Of a DNA stretch of 40,604 nucleotides, positions 16,872 through 23,586 are shown one piece after another; position 1 is the first letter of the stretch, and each line of letters starts with the position of its first letter. The stretch is from CAYVBE01 sp964448935. GTDB taxonomy: Bacteria > Planctomycetota > Brocadiia > SM23-32. The DNA is taken from contig CAYVBE010000016.1 in the NCBI GenBank assembly GCA_964448935.1, positions 1-40,604 on the forward strand. The letters are read 5' to 3'. A program made the translations under genes and the position numbers. The notes under the pieces are model-generated. The model was given only the letters and a program-made list of their open reading frames with translations. It did no database searches and was not told the DNA's origin.

Positions 16872-17366
16872 TCAGCACAGCCAGTCGGCCACCAGCCGCC
16901 GCAACTCCTCGATCCGCGCCGGCGCGTTCGGGCCTGCCGCTGAGAGTCGGAACTCGCGCTCCTTGCTTCCGCTCACGAATATCTTCATCCACAGGTGCTC
17001 CGGCGGCAGGCACTCTGCCACATGGTCGGCCCACTCCACCACGCTCACCCCGCCCGCCTCGAATACCTCGGCGCAGCCGAGCGCCTCCATCTCGTCGGCG
17101 CCGGTCAGCCGATACGCGTCGAAATGATACAGCGTCAGCCGCCCGGAGTAGTGCCTGAGCAGGACGAACGTGGGGCTGGTGACTGCCTGATCCTCCGGAA
17201 CACCCAGTCCCCGGGCCAGGCCCTTCACGAAGCACGTCTTGCCCGCCCCCAGCGTGCCCTCCAGGCCCAGCACGTCCCCCGCGCGGCAAATCTCGGCGAA
17301 CGCCCCGGCCATCCGCATCGTCTCCTCGGGTGAATGCGTCCGCAGCATCAGGACCGGGCAATCCAT
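16872..17366 (-). CDS. tsaE: tRNA threonylcarbamoyladenosine biosynthesis ATPase TsaE
   Basis: TsaE is the small ATPase that works with TsaB, TsaD and TsaC to install t6A at position 37 of ANN-decoding tRNAs. The 164-aa protein has the P-loop GTLGAGKT (37-44), TSPTFVLL, the HFDAYRL segment and VEWADH, all typical of the YjeE/TsaE family. The chosen ATG shares one base with the thiL stop (TGATG), a common coupling arrangement; an ATG six codons earlier at 17384 is possible, but it has GGAGG touching it with no spacing. tsaB and tsaD are not in the window. Confidence 0.92.
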   Translation of the reverse strand: MDCPVLMLRTHSPEETMRMAGAFAEICRAGDVLGLEGTLGAGKTCFVKGLARGLGVPEDQAVTSPTFVLLRHYSGRLTLYHFDAYRLTGADEMEALGCAEVFEAGGVSVVEWADHVAECLPPEHLWMKIFVSGSKEREFRLSAAGPNAPARIEELRRLVADWLC

Positions 17367-18289
17367 CACAGCCTGTGCTCCCATCCTCCGGATACCAGCC
17401 GCTCACTTTCCCCGTCCGGACGGACAAGCCGGGAGCCGGAATCCTCGGTGACCTCCCCGATCAGGCTCACTCCCACGTCCTCCAGCCCGTCGGCGGCCAG
17501 CGATTGAGCGCGCGAGGGCCGCAGGCAGAACAGCAGCTCGTAATCCTCCCCGTCGTTCAGCGCGTGCCACAGCGGCTCCTTGCCCGTCTCCTCCGCCAGA
17601 GCCCGGGCGTCCTCAGAGACCGGAATATCCGCAGCGCGCAGCGACGCCCCCAATCCAGAGGCATCGGCGATGTGCAGGGCGTCCGTGCTCAGGCCGTCGC
17701 TGATGTCAATCATGGCGTGCACGTCGCACTGGCCGACCAGTTGCAGCGCCTCCTGCAGGCGCGGCGTGAAGGTCAGGTGGCGCCCGCGACGCGACCCGCC
17801 CAGCCGGCCGGTCACGCACAGGGCATCGCCGGGCTGCGCCCCGTCCCGCCGCACGACCCCGGCCGGCCCGGGCGTCCCCAACGCCGTCACGGTGATGGAC
17901 AGCTTTTCCGCCCCGCCGGCCACGTCGCCCCCGATCAGCGGCGCCGACCATTCCCGGCCCCACTTCACCAGCGCCTCTGCCAGGCCCCTTTGCGCCTCCT
18001 CCCCATACCCGGGGCCGAACTGGACGGCGGCCAGGGTACAGAGCGGACGCGAGGCCATCGCGGCCAGGTCGCTCAGCCCGCGGCCCACCGCCTTCCGCCC
18101 CACGAGTTCCGGCGCCGTGCCGGTCTCGAAGTGCACGCCCTCCAGGAGCATATCGGTCGTGAGGACGAGGCGCCCTCCCGCCGGCGTCTCGACCAGCGCC
18201 GCGTCGTCGCCGGGGCCGATCTCCAACCAGTCCGGCCGGTCCTCGGCGGTCAGGCTTCGGATGTATTCGATCAGTTCGCGCTCAGCCAT
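17366..18289 (-). CDS. thiL: Thiamine-monophosphate kinase ThiL
   Basis: ThiL phosphorylates thiamine monophosphate to the active cofactor thiamine diphosphate with ATP. The 307-aa protein shows the AIR-synthase-like motifs in order: IGPGDDAAL near residue 25, TTDMLLEGVHF, GLSDLAAM, the glycine-rich GGDVAGG, and DISDGLSTD. The reading frame extends far upstream but there overlaps glycerate kinase; the ATG at 18289 overlaps the kinase gene's end by eight bases (ATGGCTGA), which suggests translational coupling. tsaE follows with a one-base overlap. Thiamine, t6A and glycerate functions are unrelated, so the cluster reflects compact packing rather than a pathway. Confidence 0.92.
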   Translation of the reverse strand: MAERELIEYIRSLTAEDRPDWLEIGPGDDAALVETPAGGRLVLTTDMLLEGVHFETGTAPELVGRKAVGRGLSDLAAMASRPLCTLAAVQFGPGYGEEAQRGLAEALVKWGREWSAPLIGGDVAGGAEKLSITVTALGTPGPAGVVRRDGAQPGDALCVTGRLGGSRRGRHLTFTPRLQEALQLVGQCDVHAMIDISDGLSTDALHIADASGLGASLRAADIPVSEDARALAEETGKEPLWHALNDGEDYELLFCLRPSRAQSLAADGLEDVGVSLIGEVTEDSGSRLVRPDGESERLVSGGWEHRL

Positions 18290-19433
18290 CGTATTTCTCG
18301 GCGGCCGCGAGCCATATGCGCATGACACGCTCTGCCGCCGCCTCCAGCAGTGATTCTCCCGCCTCCAACGCCTGCTCCAACCCGGTCGGCCCCTCAACGA
18401 TGGGCACGATCGCGCTGAAACCGCAGCCGTAGAGACGCTCGTATCCCGGCCCCAGGCAGCCGGCCAGCCCGACGGCCGGCACTCCTGCCTCCCGGGCGAT
18501 CGAGGCCACGTGTGCCGTGGCCTTTCCGAAAACGCTCTGTCCGTCCATTCTGCCCTCGGCGGTGAATACCAGGTTGCTGCCGGCCATCCGTTCGCGCAGC
18601 CCCACGGCCTGCGCAACGGTCCGCGCGCCCTCCTCGATCCGTGCGCCCAGAAAGGCCACCAGCCCCGCCCCCAGGCCGCCCGCGGCGCCCGCACCGGGCA
18701 GGCCGCGCACGTCCGTACCAAGGTCGCGCCGGATGACATCTGCCAGCGAACTCAGCCCCTCCTCCAGCATCTTCACCTGCTCGGGGGTGGCGCCCTTCTG
18801 CGGCCCGTAGGTGCGGGCGGCGCCATCGCGGCCGAGCAGCGGGTTCGTCACGTCCGACGCGACGGCGATGTCCACCTCCCGGATGCCGGGATGCAGCCCG
18901 GAAAGGTCCACGGATTTCACCTCGCGCAGCCGGCCGCCGGGGCAGTCCTCCAGGGGGCAGCCCTCCGCGTCCAGCAGCGTAGCGCCCAGGGCCACCGCCA
19001 TGCCCGCCCCGCCGTCCACTGTGGCGCTTCCTCCGATACCCACGATAACTTTCTCGATCCCTGCTTCCAGCGCCGCCAGGATGAGTTCACCCGTTCCGTG
19101 AGTCGAGGTCCGTGCAGGATCACGCTCCGAGGGCCGGAGCCTTTCCAGACCGCTGGCCCGGGCCATCTCCACCACGGCGGTCTTCCCGTCGTCGCACAGC
19201 CCCCAGACCGCCTCGATCGGCCTGCCCAGGGGGTCACCGACCGTAGCCGTGCGATATTCGCCCCCGGCGGCCTCCACGATAGCTTCCGTGGTGCCTTCGC
19301 CGCCGTCGGCCATCGGCACGACAACCACCTCCGCCTCTGGCGCTGCGCGGGTCACCCCCCGCGCCATGGCACGCGCGGCCCGCGGTGCGGTCACTGATTC
19401 CTTCAGGCTGTCCGGCGCCACGGTGATTTTCAT
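18282..19433 (-). CDS. glxK: Glycerate 2-kinase (GlxK/GarK family)
   Basis: This 383-aa enzyme should phosphorylate D-glycerate to 2-phosphoglycerate with ATP, feeding glycolysis from glyoxylate or sugar-acid breakdown. The family signatures are visible: the N-terminal APDSLKESVTA, PMADGGEGT, STHGTGELI, the glycine-rich IGIGGSATVDGGAGM, YGPQKGA and FTAEGRMDGQSVFGK. The length is typical of the type I (GlxK) family. Only a weak GGAAA precedes the ATG. It is the first gene of the glycerate kinase-thiL-tsaE group. 2-phosphoglycerate rather than 3-phosphoglycerate is expected from the family, not shown here. Confidence 0.92.
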   Translation of the reverse strand: MKITVAPDSLKESVTAPRAARAMARGVTRAAPEAEVVVVPMADGGEGTTEAIVEAAGGEYRTATVGDPLGRPIEAVWGLCDDGKTAVVEMARASGLERLRPSERDPARTSTHGTGELILAALEAGIEKVIVGIGGSATVDGGAGMAVALGATLLDAEGCPLEDCPGGRLREVKSVDLSGLHPGIREVDIAVASDVTNPLLGRDGAARTYGPQKGATPEQVKMLEEGLSSLADVIRRDLGTDVRGLPGAGAAGGLGAGLVAFLGARIEEGARTVAQAVGLRERMAGSNLVFTAEGRMDGQSVFGKATAHVASIAREAGVPAVGLAGCLGPGYERLYGCGFSAIVPIVEGPTGLEQALEAGESLLEAAAERVMRIWLAAAEKYDG

Positions 19434-19460
19434 AATCGGTTTCCGAAGGGGGGAAGGAGT

Positions 19461-19488
19461 ATTCTAACGCCCCCATTGCCGTTTTGCA
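19461..19488 (-). promoter_or_regulatory. Weak promoter for the glycerate kinase group
   Basis: On the minus strand TAGAAT (plus 19461-19466) is a fair -10. The -35 candidate TGCAAA (19483-19488), 16 bases upstream, is poor. Placement about 28 bases before the start codon is suitable. Confidence 0.3.
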
Positions 19489-19528
19489 CGCGATTGACGC
19501 AGTACCGCAGACGGCCTCGCGCTCGACG

Positions 19529-19563
19529 GTCATTGCGAAGGGCCGAGAGGCCCCGCGGCAACC
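19529..19563 (-). repeat. Palindromic intergenic repeat with GCAATGACC signature
   Basis: On the minus strand the element runs from GAGGTTGCCGCGG to CTTCGCAATGACC. TTGC at 19533-19536 pairs with GCAA at 19558-19561, and an inner stem GGGCC (19540-19544) pairs with GGCCC (19549-19553) around a GAGA tetraloop. Its outer parts resemble the short palindromic intergenic repeats ending in GCAATGACC that recur in many bacterial genomes. Whether it is repeated here cannot be seen within one window. Confidence 0.45.
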
Positions 19564-19684
19564 TCGTCGTTTTGTTCGGTCCGGCCCGAACATGGGTTTC
19601 CTGCAGCGCCTCTTTGCTTGACTTTGCCATACCGGTCTGGTTAGTCAATATTGTAGTAGAGTCGGGCCGGCTGCCTTTCGCAGA

Positions 19685-19703
19685 GGCACGGCAGAGCCGT
19701 GCC
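19685..19703. repeat. Perfect 8-bp palindrome (GGCACGGC-AGA-GCCGTGCC)
   Basis: Eight perfect base pairs close a three-base loop. There is no T-tract, so it is unlikely to be an intrinsic terminator. It lies in the likely leader of the 62-aa membrane protein gene. It may be a mobile REP-like element or an RNA hairpin. Confidence 0.5.
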
Positions 19704-19746
19704 CGCCGGTCACGCAGCGAGGGGACTCTTTGAATGGGGAGGCACA

Positions 19747-19935
19747 ATGAATCTTCTGGTAGCCTGGAAAACTCCGCACTGGATCGCGCTCGCCCTGGCG
19801 GTTGTCGTCCTGGTGGTTTTGATCGTTGTTCTCTCCGCCAAGAAGCCGGGACCGAAGGAGCCGCCCGGGGCGGAACCGCCGGAAGAACCGGAGGAACCGG
19901 TCATGCCGCCGGAGCAAGAGCAGGAAACCGAGTGA
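19747..19935 (+). CDS. Small single-span membrane protein with Pro/Glu-rich tail
   Basis: This 62-aa protein has a hydrophobic segment at about residues 8-30 (IALALAVVVLVVLIVVL) followed by a tail of repeating Pro and Glu. No family recognised. GGGGAGG at 19736-19742 lies four bases before the ATG and decides the start; the frame is open 16 codons further upstream without a ribosome site. It resembles the pair at 14207-14738 in layout. The next gene, a Ser/Thr kinase, has its own promoter. Confidence 0.65.
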   Translation: MNLLVAWKTPHWIALALAVVVLVVLIVVLSAKKPGPKEPPGAEPPEEPEEPVMPPEQEQETE

Positions 19936-19963
19936 ACCCGCAACACGCGGCGGATTCGGGAAG

Positions 19964-19993
19964 TTGACAGTCTCTCCGCGCCTTGACTATAAT
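19964..19993 (+). promoter_or_regulatory. Strong sigma-70-type promoter for the second Ser/Thr kinase
   Basis: A perfect TTGACA at 19964-19969 and a perfect TATAAT at 19988-19993 are 18 bases apart. The leader of about 110 bases contains a small stem, GCCAC (20022-20026) with GTGGC (20032-20036). Confidence 0.75.
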
Positions 19994-20110
19994 ACGGCGT
20001 GGAGTTGCCTGGAGTGCATTCGCCACGTCTTGTGGCACAATCAGAGCCTTTTTGCGTGCGGCGTCTCTATGAATCATCACTGACGGGCGGCCGTCGCGGA
20101 GGAAAGCCGG

Positions 20111-21154
20111 ATGGAAGATGAGCTTACCGAAGGCGCGCCCGAAGTCATCGGTCAATGCCGAATCGAAAAGAAGATCGGCGAGGGCGGGATGGGCAGTGTG
20201 TACCTGGGGCGGCACATCAACCTGGACCTGCTGCGCGCCGTCAAAATCCTGCCCAAGCATATTGACCTGAAGGACCCCGAATACAGCCAACGGTTCTTCC
20301 GGGAGGCAAGGATTGCCGCGCGGCTGAAACACCCAAACCTGGTCCAGGTCCACGAGTGTGGGGCCGAAGAGGGCTACTACTACCTGGTGATGGACTACGT
20401 GGAGGGACCCACGGCCCGAGAGCTGGTCGAGAAAAACGAGCGGCTCGACTGGCGGGAGGGCCTGAAGATAGTCCGCCAGGTGGCCGAGGGGCTGCGCTAC
20501 GCCGCCTCAATGGGCATCATCCACCGCGACGTGACACCCGGCAACATCATCATAGACTCCGATGGCACCGCAAAGATAACCGACCTGGGCCTGGCCAAGG
20601 AGACCACGGCCGACACCACCGGCCTGACCCGCAGCGGTGCCAGCCTGGGCACGCCCTACTACATGAGCCCGGAGCAGATCAACAGCGCCCGGGACGTGGA
20701 TTTTCGAACTGACATGTACTCCCTGGGCGCCACGCTTTACCACATCGTCTGCGGCACCGTGCCCTACACCGGCACCACCTTCGAGGTGATGACCAAGCAG
20801 GTGCGGGAGCCCCTGCCCTCCCCCACCGAACACGTGGACAACCTGCCGGACGCCTTCTGCGACGTGCTGCGCAAGATGATGGCCAAAGACCCGGATAACC
20901 GCTACTCCAGCTACGAAGACCTGATTCAGGACTTCGACAACCTGCTGGAAGGCGAAGAAGTATCCGCCGCCGGGTTCCGGGATCAGAGCATGATCACCGC
21001 CCAGGATATCCCGGCGGGGGCCGCAGAGGGAGACCTCGAGGAGACGCAGATCACCAACCCGCCCGGCAGCAACAAGCCCGTCATCGTGACCATCGTCGTG
21101 GCGGCTGTGCTGATCGCACTCGTGGTGGTCCTGCTGATGCTCCTGCGCGGGTAA
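20111..21154 (+). CDS. Hanks-type Ser/Thr protein kinase with C-terminal membrane anchor
   Basis: This 347-aa protein has a cytosolic kinase domain at about residues 14-285, then a flexible linker and a C-terminal hydrophobic segment (about 323-345) with almost nothing beyond it, so it is probably anchored with no sensor domain outside. Visible motifs are GEGGMGSVY (23-31), the ATP-binding Lys in RAVKIL (K45), the catalytic loop HRDVTPGN (138-145) and DLG at 158-160. In the loop the usual Lys two residues after Asp is Thr, and DFG is DLG; such variants are known in active bacterial kinases, but they leave activity open. GTPYYMSPEQ marks the activation segment end. GGAGGA lies about seven bases before the ATG. 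The lack of an external domain suggests the signal comes from a partner, possibly the 62-aa membrane protein upstream. Confidence 0.9.
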   Translation: MEDELTEGAPEVIGQCRIEKKIGEGGMGSVYLGRHINLDLLRAVKILPKHIDLKDPEYSQRFFREARIAARLKHPNLVQVHECGAEEGYYYLVMDYVEGPTARELVEKNERLDWREGLKIVRQVAEGLRYAASMGIIHRDVTPGNIIIDSDGTAKITDLGLAKETTADTTGLTRSGASLGTPYYMSPEQINSARDVDFRTDMYSLGATLYHIVCGTVPYTGTTFEVMTKQVREPLPSPTEHVDNLPDAFCDVLRKMMAKDPDNRYSSYEDLIQDFDNLLEGEEVSAAGFRDQSMITAQDIPAGAAEGDLEETQITNPPGSNKPVIVTIVVAAVLIALVVVLLMLLRG

Positions 21155-21163
21155 GCCGCGCCC

Positions 21164-21982
21164 TTACCTGAAGACCATCCCCGCGTAACCCACCACGTAC
21201 GAACCCCCTCCCTGCGGCGAGTCTGCGCTTGTAGCACGCGAGACCAGAATGCCTTCCGTGCCCCCGCGCGCCGCGACCGCCGCCAGCATGGCCACCGCCG
21301 GCAGCACCCCGCACATGGTTATGTTGTCCCTGCGGCAGGCGGTGTAGAGCCCCTCCGGGTCCAGCGCCTCCATCCTTTCGATGGCGACCGGGTCCTGGCT
21401 GTTAACCCGCTCCAGCGCGGACGCGCCGCTCTCGTGCGACATATCGCTGCTGGTAACGATCAGGGCGTCCTCCTCACCGATTTCCGCCAGCGTTTCGGCA
21501 AGCCCGGCACCGAACCGCTTCAGCGCATCCAGCCCCGCGGCAGCCGTGACGCAGACCGCCGCCAGCACGGCATCGGGGTTGTGATACTGGATGAAGGGCA
21601 GCACGACCTCCCCGGAATGCTCCGGCAGGTGCGGCCGGTCGTCACAGGTCACCCCGGCCAGGTTCCGCAGCGCCGCGGTCAGCTCCTCGTGCATGGCCGT
21701 GGTGCCCAGCGGGGTCTCCCACTTCCCGCCCGTCCAGAGCGCCAGGGCGGGCCGGGCGTAGCTGTGGCTCGGCGTCAGAAGCACCACGGTCTGGGGCACA
21801 ACTGCGCGGGCGAAGGTGACCCCCATCACTCCGCCGCTGAAAGTGTAGCCGGCATGAGGCGACAGCAGCCCCAGCGCCGGCTCCGGCTGCTGCTCCTCCG
21901 GGGTGAAGGACTCGATGCTCTCCCGCAGGCGCCGCTCGCCCGCCGGATAGAACTGCCCCGCCACGACCGGTTCCCTCGTCAT
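21164..21982 (-). CDS. amrB: MEMO1-family protein (AmmeMemoRadiSam system protein B)
   Basis: This 272-aa protein matches the MEMO family, which shares a fold with class III extradiol dioxygenases. The signature stretches are VVAGQFYPAG near the start, LLSPHAGYTFSGG, the EHSGEVVLPFIQY segment, VTSSDMSH and DNITMCG. In bacteria the family is often found with AMMECR1 and a radical-SAM protein, but neither is in this window. Its biochemical role in bacteria is not established. A strong GGGGAGGGG precedes the ATG. It is the last gene of the long minus-strand group and lies 35 bases beyond the hydrolase gene. Confidence 0.88.
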   Translation of the reverse strand: MTREPVVAGQFYPAGERRLRESIESFTPEEQQPEPALGLLSPHAGYTFSGGVMGVTFARAVVPQTVVLLTPSHSYARPALALWTGGKWETPLGTTAMHEELTAALRNLAGVTCDDRPHLPEHSGEVVLPFIQYHNPDAVLAAVCVTAAAGLDALKRFGAGLAETLAEIGEEDALIVTSSDMSHESGASALERVNSQDPVAIERMEALDPEGLYTACRRDNITMCGVLPAVAMLAAVAARGGTEGILVSRATSADSPQGGGSYVVGYAGMVFR

Positions 21983-22017
21983 CTGCTCCCCTCCCCGCGA
22001 TAGCTAAAGTGGTCCCG

Positions 22018-22962
22018 TCAACGCCGCGTTTCCACGCAACGGCGAGAGAATTCCGCGATCTTCGCCAGATACTCGTCCCCCCCCGTCTCCAGGGTATCGT
22101 TGTGCCCCGCCCGGGGCACGGTGTAGAACTCCTTGGGCTGCGGCGCCGCCTCGAAGACAGCGCGCCCCTGGGCCGGCGGCACAATGCCGTCGTGCTCCCC
22201 GTGAATCATCAGCAGCGGGACGCGCAACCCGTCCACCTTCGCCAGGTTGTCAAAATCGTAGCGTGTGGGGTACCAGGACGGGATCAGAGGTATCACGGCG
22301 TGCGCCATGGCGCCGATATTCTCGAAGGCGCCTTCCAGCACGAGACCGGCCACGGAGCGGTTCAACGCCAGTTCCAGCGCCACCGCCGCGCCCAGCGACC
22401 GGCCGAAAGCGACCACCCGTGCGGGGTCTATGCCCCGCTCCTCCACCAGGAAACCGTACGCCGCGGCGGCGTCCGCGTAAAGGCCCTCCTCCGACGGACG
22501 GCCCTCGCTCCGCCCGTAGCCCCGGTAGTCGAAAAGGAAGACCGCCAGCCCGTTTTCGGCCAGCGCGCGCATCCCCTCCCAGCGCCCGCTGATATTGCCG
22601 GCATTCCCGTGGCACCACAGGAGGACGGGGTTCTGCCCGGAACCGCCCGCTCCCGGATGCCACCACCCGAAGAGTTCCGTCCCGTCCGCCGCCGCAAACC
22701 GGCACACCTCCACGTCCTCGGACGGCCGCCACGTTGAAATCGGCTCCGCCGAGGGGTGGAACAGCATCCGCCGCTCGAGCACGCGGCCGTAGAGCCAGAG
22801 CACCGCCACGCCGGCACAGACGCCGACGGTCACCTTCAGCACCTTCCTCAGGCGCCCCCGCGCCTCGACCGCCCCCTCTCCCCCGGCGTCCGGGGGTGAC
22901 CCGACCGTTTCGCCGCCGGCCATGAGCAGCAGAATCATCGTGGACACCACAAGCGCTTTCAC
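22018..22962 (-). CDS. Membrane-anchored alpha/beta hydrolase (ABHD13/BEM46-like)
   Basis: With the GTG start the protein has 314 residues. Two hydrophobic stretches (about 3-15 and 41-59) precede the catalytic domain, so it is probably attached to the membrane. The alpha/beta-hydrolase landmarks are LLWCHGNAGN (oxyanion region), DYRGYGRSEG, the nucleophile S189 in GRSLGA, D258 in HGEHDGIVPP and H287 in RAGHND. The pattern is that of the BEM46/ABHD13 group, whose substrates are mostly unknown. The frame is open to 23550, but that part overlaps another gene. I chose the GTG because GGGGAAA lies about six bases upstream; ATGs at 22938 and 22923 are alternatives. It follows the small basic membrane protein by 26 bases. 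Confidence 0.82.
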   Translation of the reverse strand: MKALVVSTMILLLMAGGETVGSPPDAGGEGAVEARGRLRKVLKVTVGVCAGVAVLWLYGRVLERRMLFHPSAEPISTWRPSEDVEVCRFAAADGTELFGWWHPGAGGSGQNPVLLWCHGNAGNISGRWEGMRALAENGLAVFLFDYRGYGRSEGRPSEEGLYADAAAAYGFLVEERGIDPARVVAFGRSLGAAVALELALNRSVAGLVLEGAFENIGAMAHAVIPLIPSWYPTRYDFDNLAKVDGLRVPLLMIHGEHDGIVPPAQGRAVFEAAPQPKEFYTVPRAGHNDTLETGGDEYLAKIAEFSRRCVETRR

Positions 22963-22988
22963 GAACACTTTCCCCGGCGCAGAGCGCG

Positions 22989-23543
22989 TCACCGCCGGTG
23001 GGCGGAGGGCGGCACGTGATGGCGGAACGGCCTCATGCTCACCGGCGGGCGCAGAATCTCTGACCACACGACCGCCCGTTTCAGATTGAACTTGCCGGCC
23101 CGCGGCGCCTCGACGCGCTTCTCGGGCCGCCGTCCCGGCGCGGGAGCGGAGGGCGTCTCTTCGGCTTTTTGGGCCGCCTGCGCCTTTGCCGCCGCCTCCC
23201 GGCGGGTTCGGGCGATGCGCCGTTCGGCGCGCCGCATGCTGGGGCTGCGTCCGGACCGTTGACGGGCCGAGGGGCGTTCCGGCTGCCGCCGAAGCCGGGG
23301 CGGGGGCGATGGCGGCTCCCGGCGACCCGGGGCCCGGCCCTGCCCCTGCCGGTCGGCCTGCCGCCGGCCTGCAATGCTTTCCAGGAATTCCCGGACATCC
23401 TCCGGCGACGCCTCGAATTCCCTCTGCGCCTGCCCTCGATCGGCGCCCTCCCCCTGCTGCGCCGCCTCCAGGATCTTCTTGAGCGCCGGCAGCAGGAAAA
23501 GCGACAGAAAGACGAGCGCAATAATCACATCGGCCGCACCCAT
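22989..23543 (-). CDS. Small membrane protein with long basic disordered region
   Basis: This 184-aa protein starts with a hydrophobic segment (about residues 5-22: DVIIALVFLSLFLLPALK). A long Arg, Pro, Ala and Gln-rich stretch follows, which looks disordered and strongly basic (for example MRRAERRIARTRREAAAK). No family recognised. GGGAGGG lies about eight bases before the ATG. It sits 43 bases beyond the HEAT-repeat gene and 26 before the hydrolase. The basic tail could bind nucleic acid or acidic membrane, which I only infer from charge. Confidence 0.7.
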   Translation of the reverse strand: MGAADVIIALVFLSLFLLPALKKILEAAQQGEGADRGQAQREFEASPEDVREFLESIAGRRQADRQGQGRAPGRREPPSPPPRLRRQPERPSARQRSGRSPSMRRAERRIARTRREAAAKAQAAQKAEETPSAPAPGRRPEKRVEAPRAGKFNLKRAVVWSEILRPPVSMRPFRHHVPPSAHRR

Positions 23544-23586
23544 CAGACATCCCTCCCGATCGGCAGGGGCAGAAAGACTCCCGGTC

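Larger units (their letters stand above)
19434..19746. other. 313-base intergenic stretch with two palindromic elements
   Basis: The stretch lies between divergently oriented genes. It holds a weak minus-strand promoter near 19461-19488 and two palindromes (19533-19561 and 19685-19703), described separately. I see no gene in it. A TTGACT near 19619 has no good -10 at the right distance. Confidence 0.6.

Noticed and set aside
22962..23550. 510-aa form of the alpha/beta hydrolase starting at 23550
   Set aside because: The added N-terminal part would overlap the whole of the small basic membrane protein gene in another frame, and the closer GTG has a better ribosome site.
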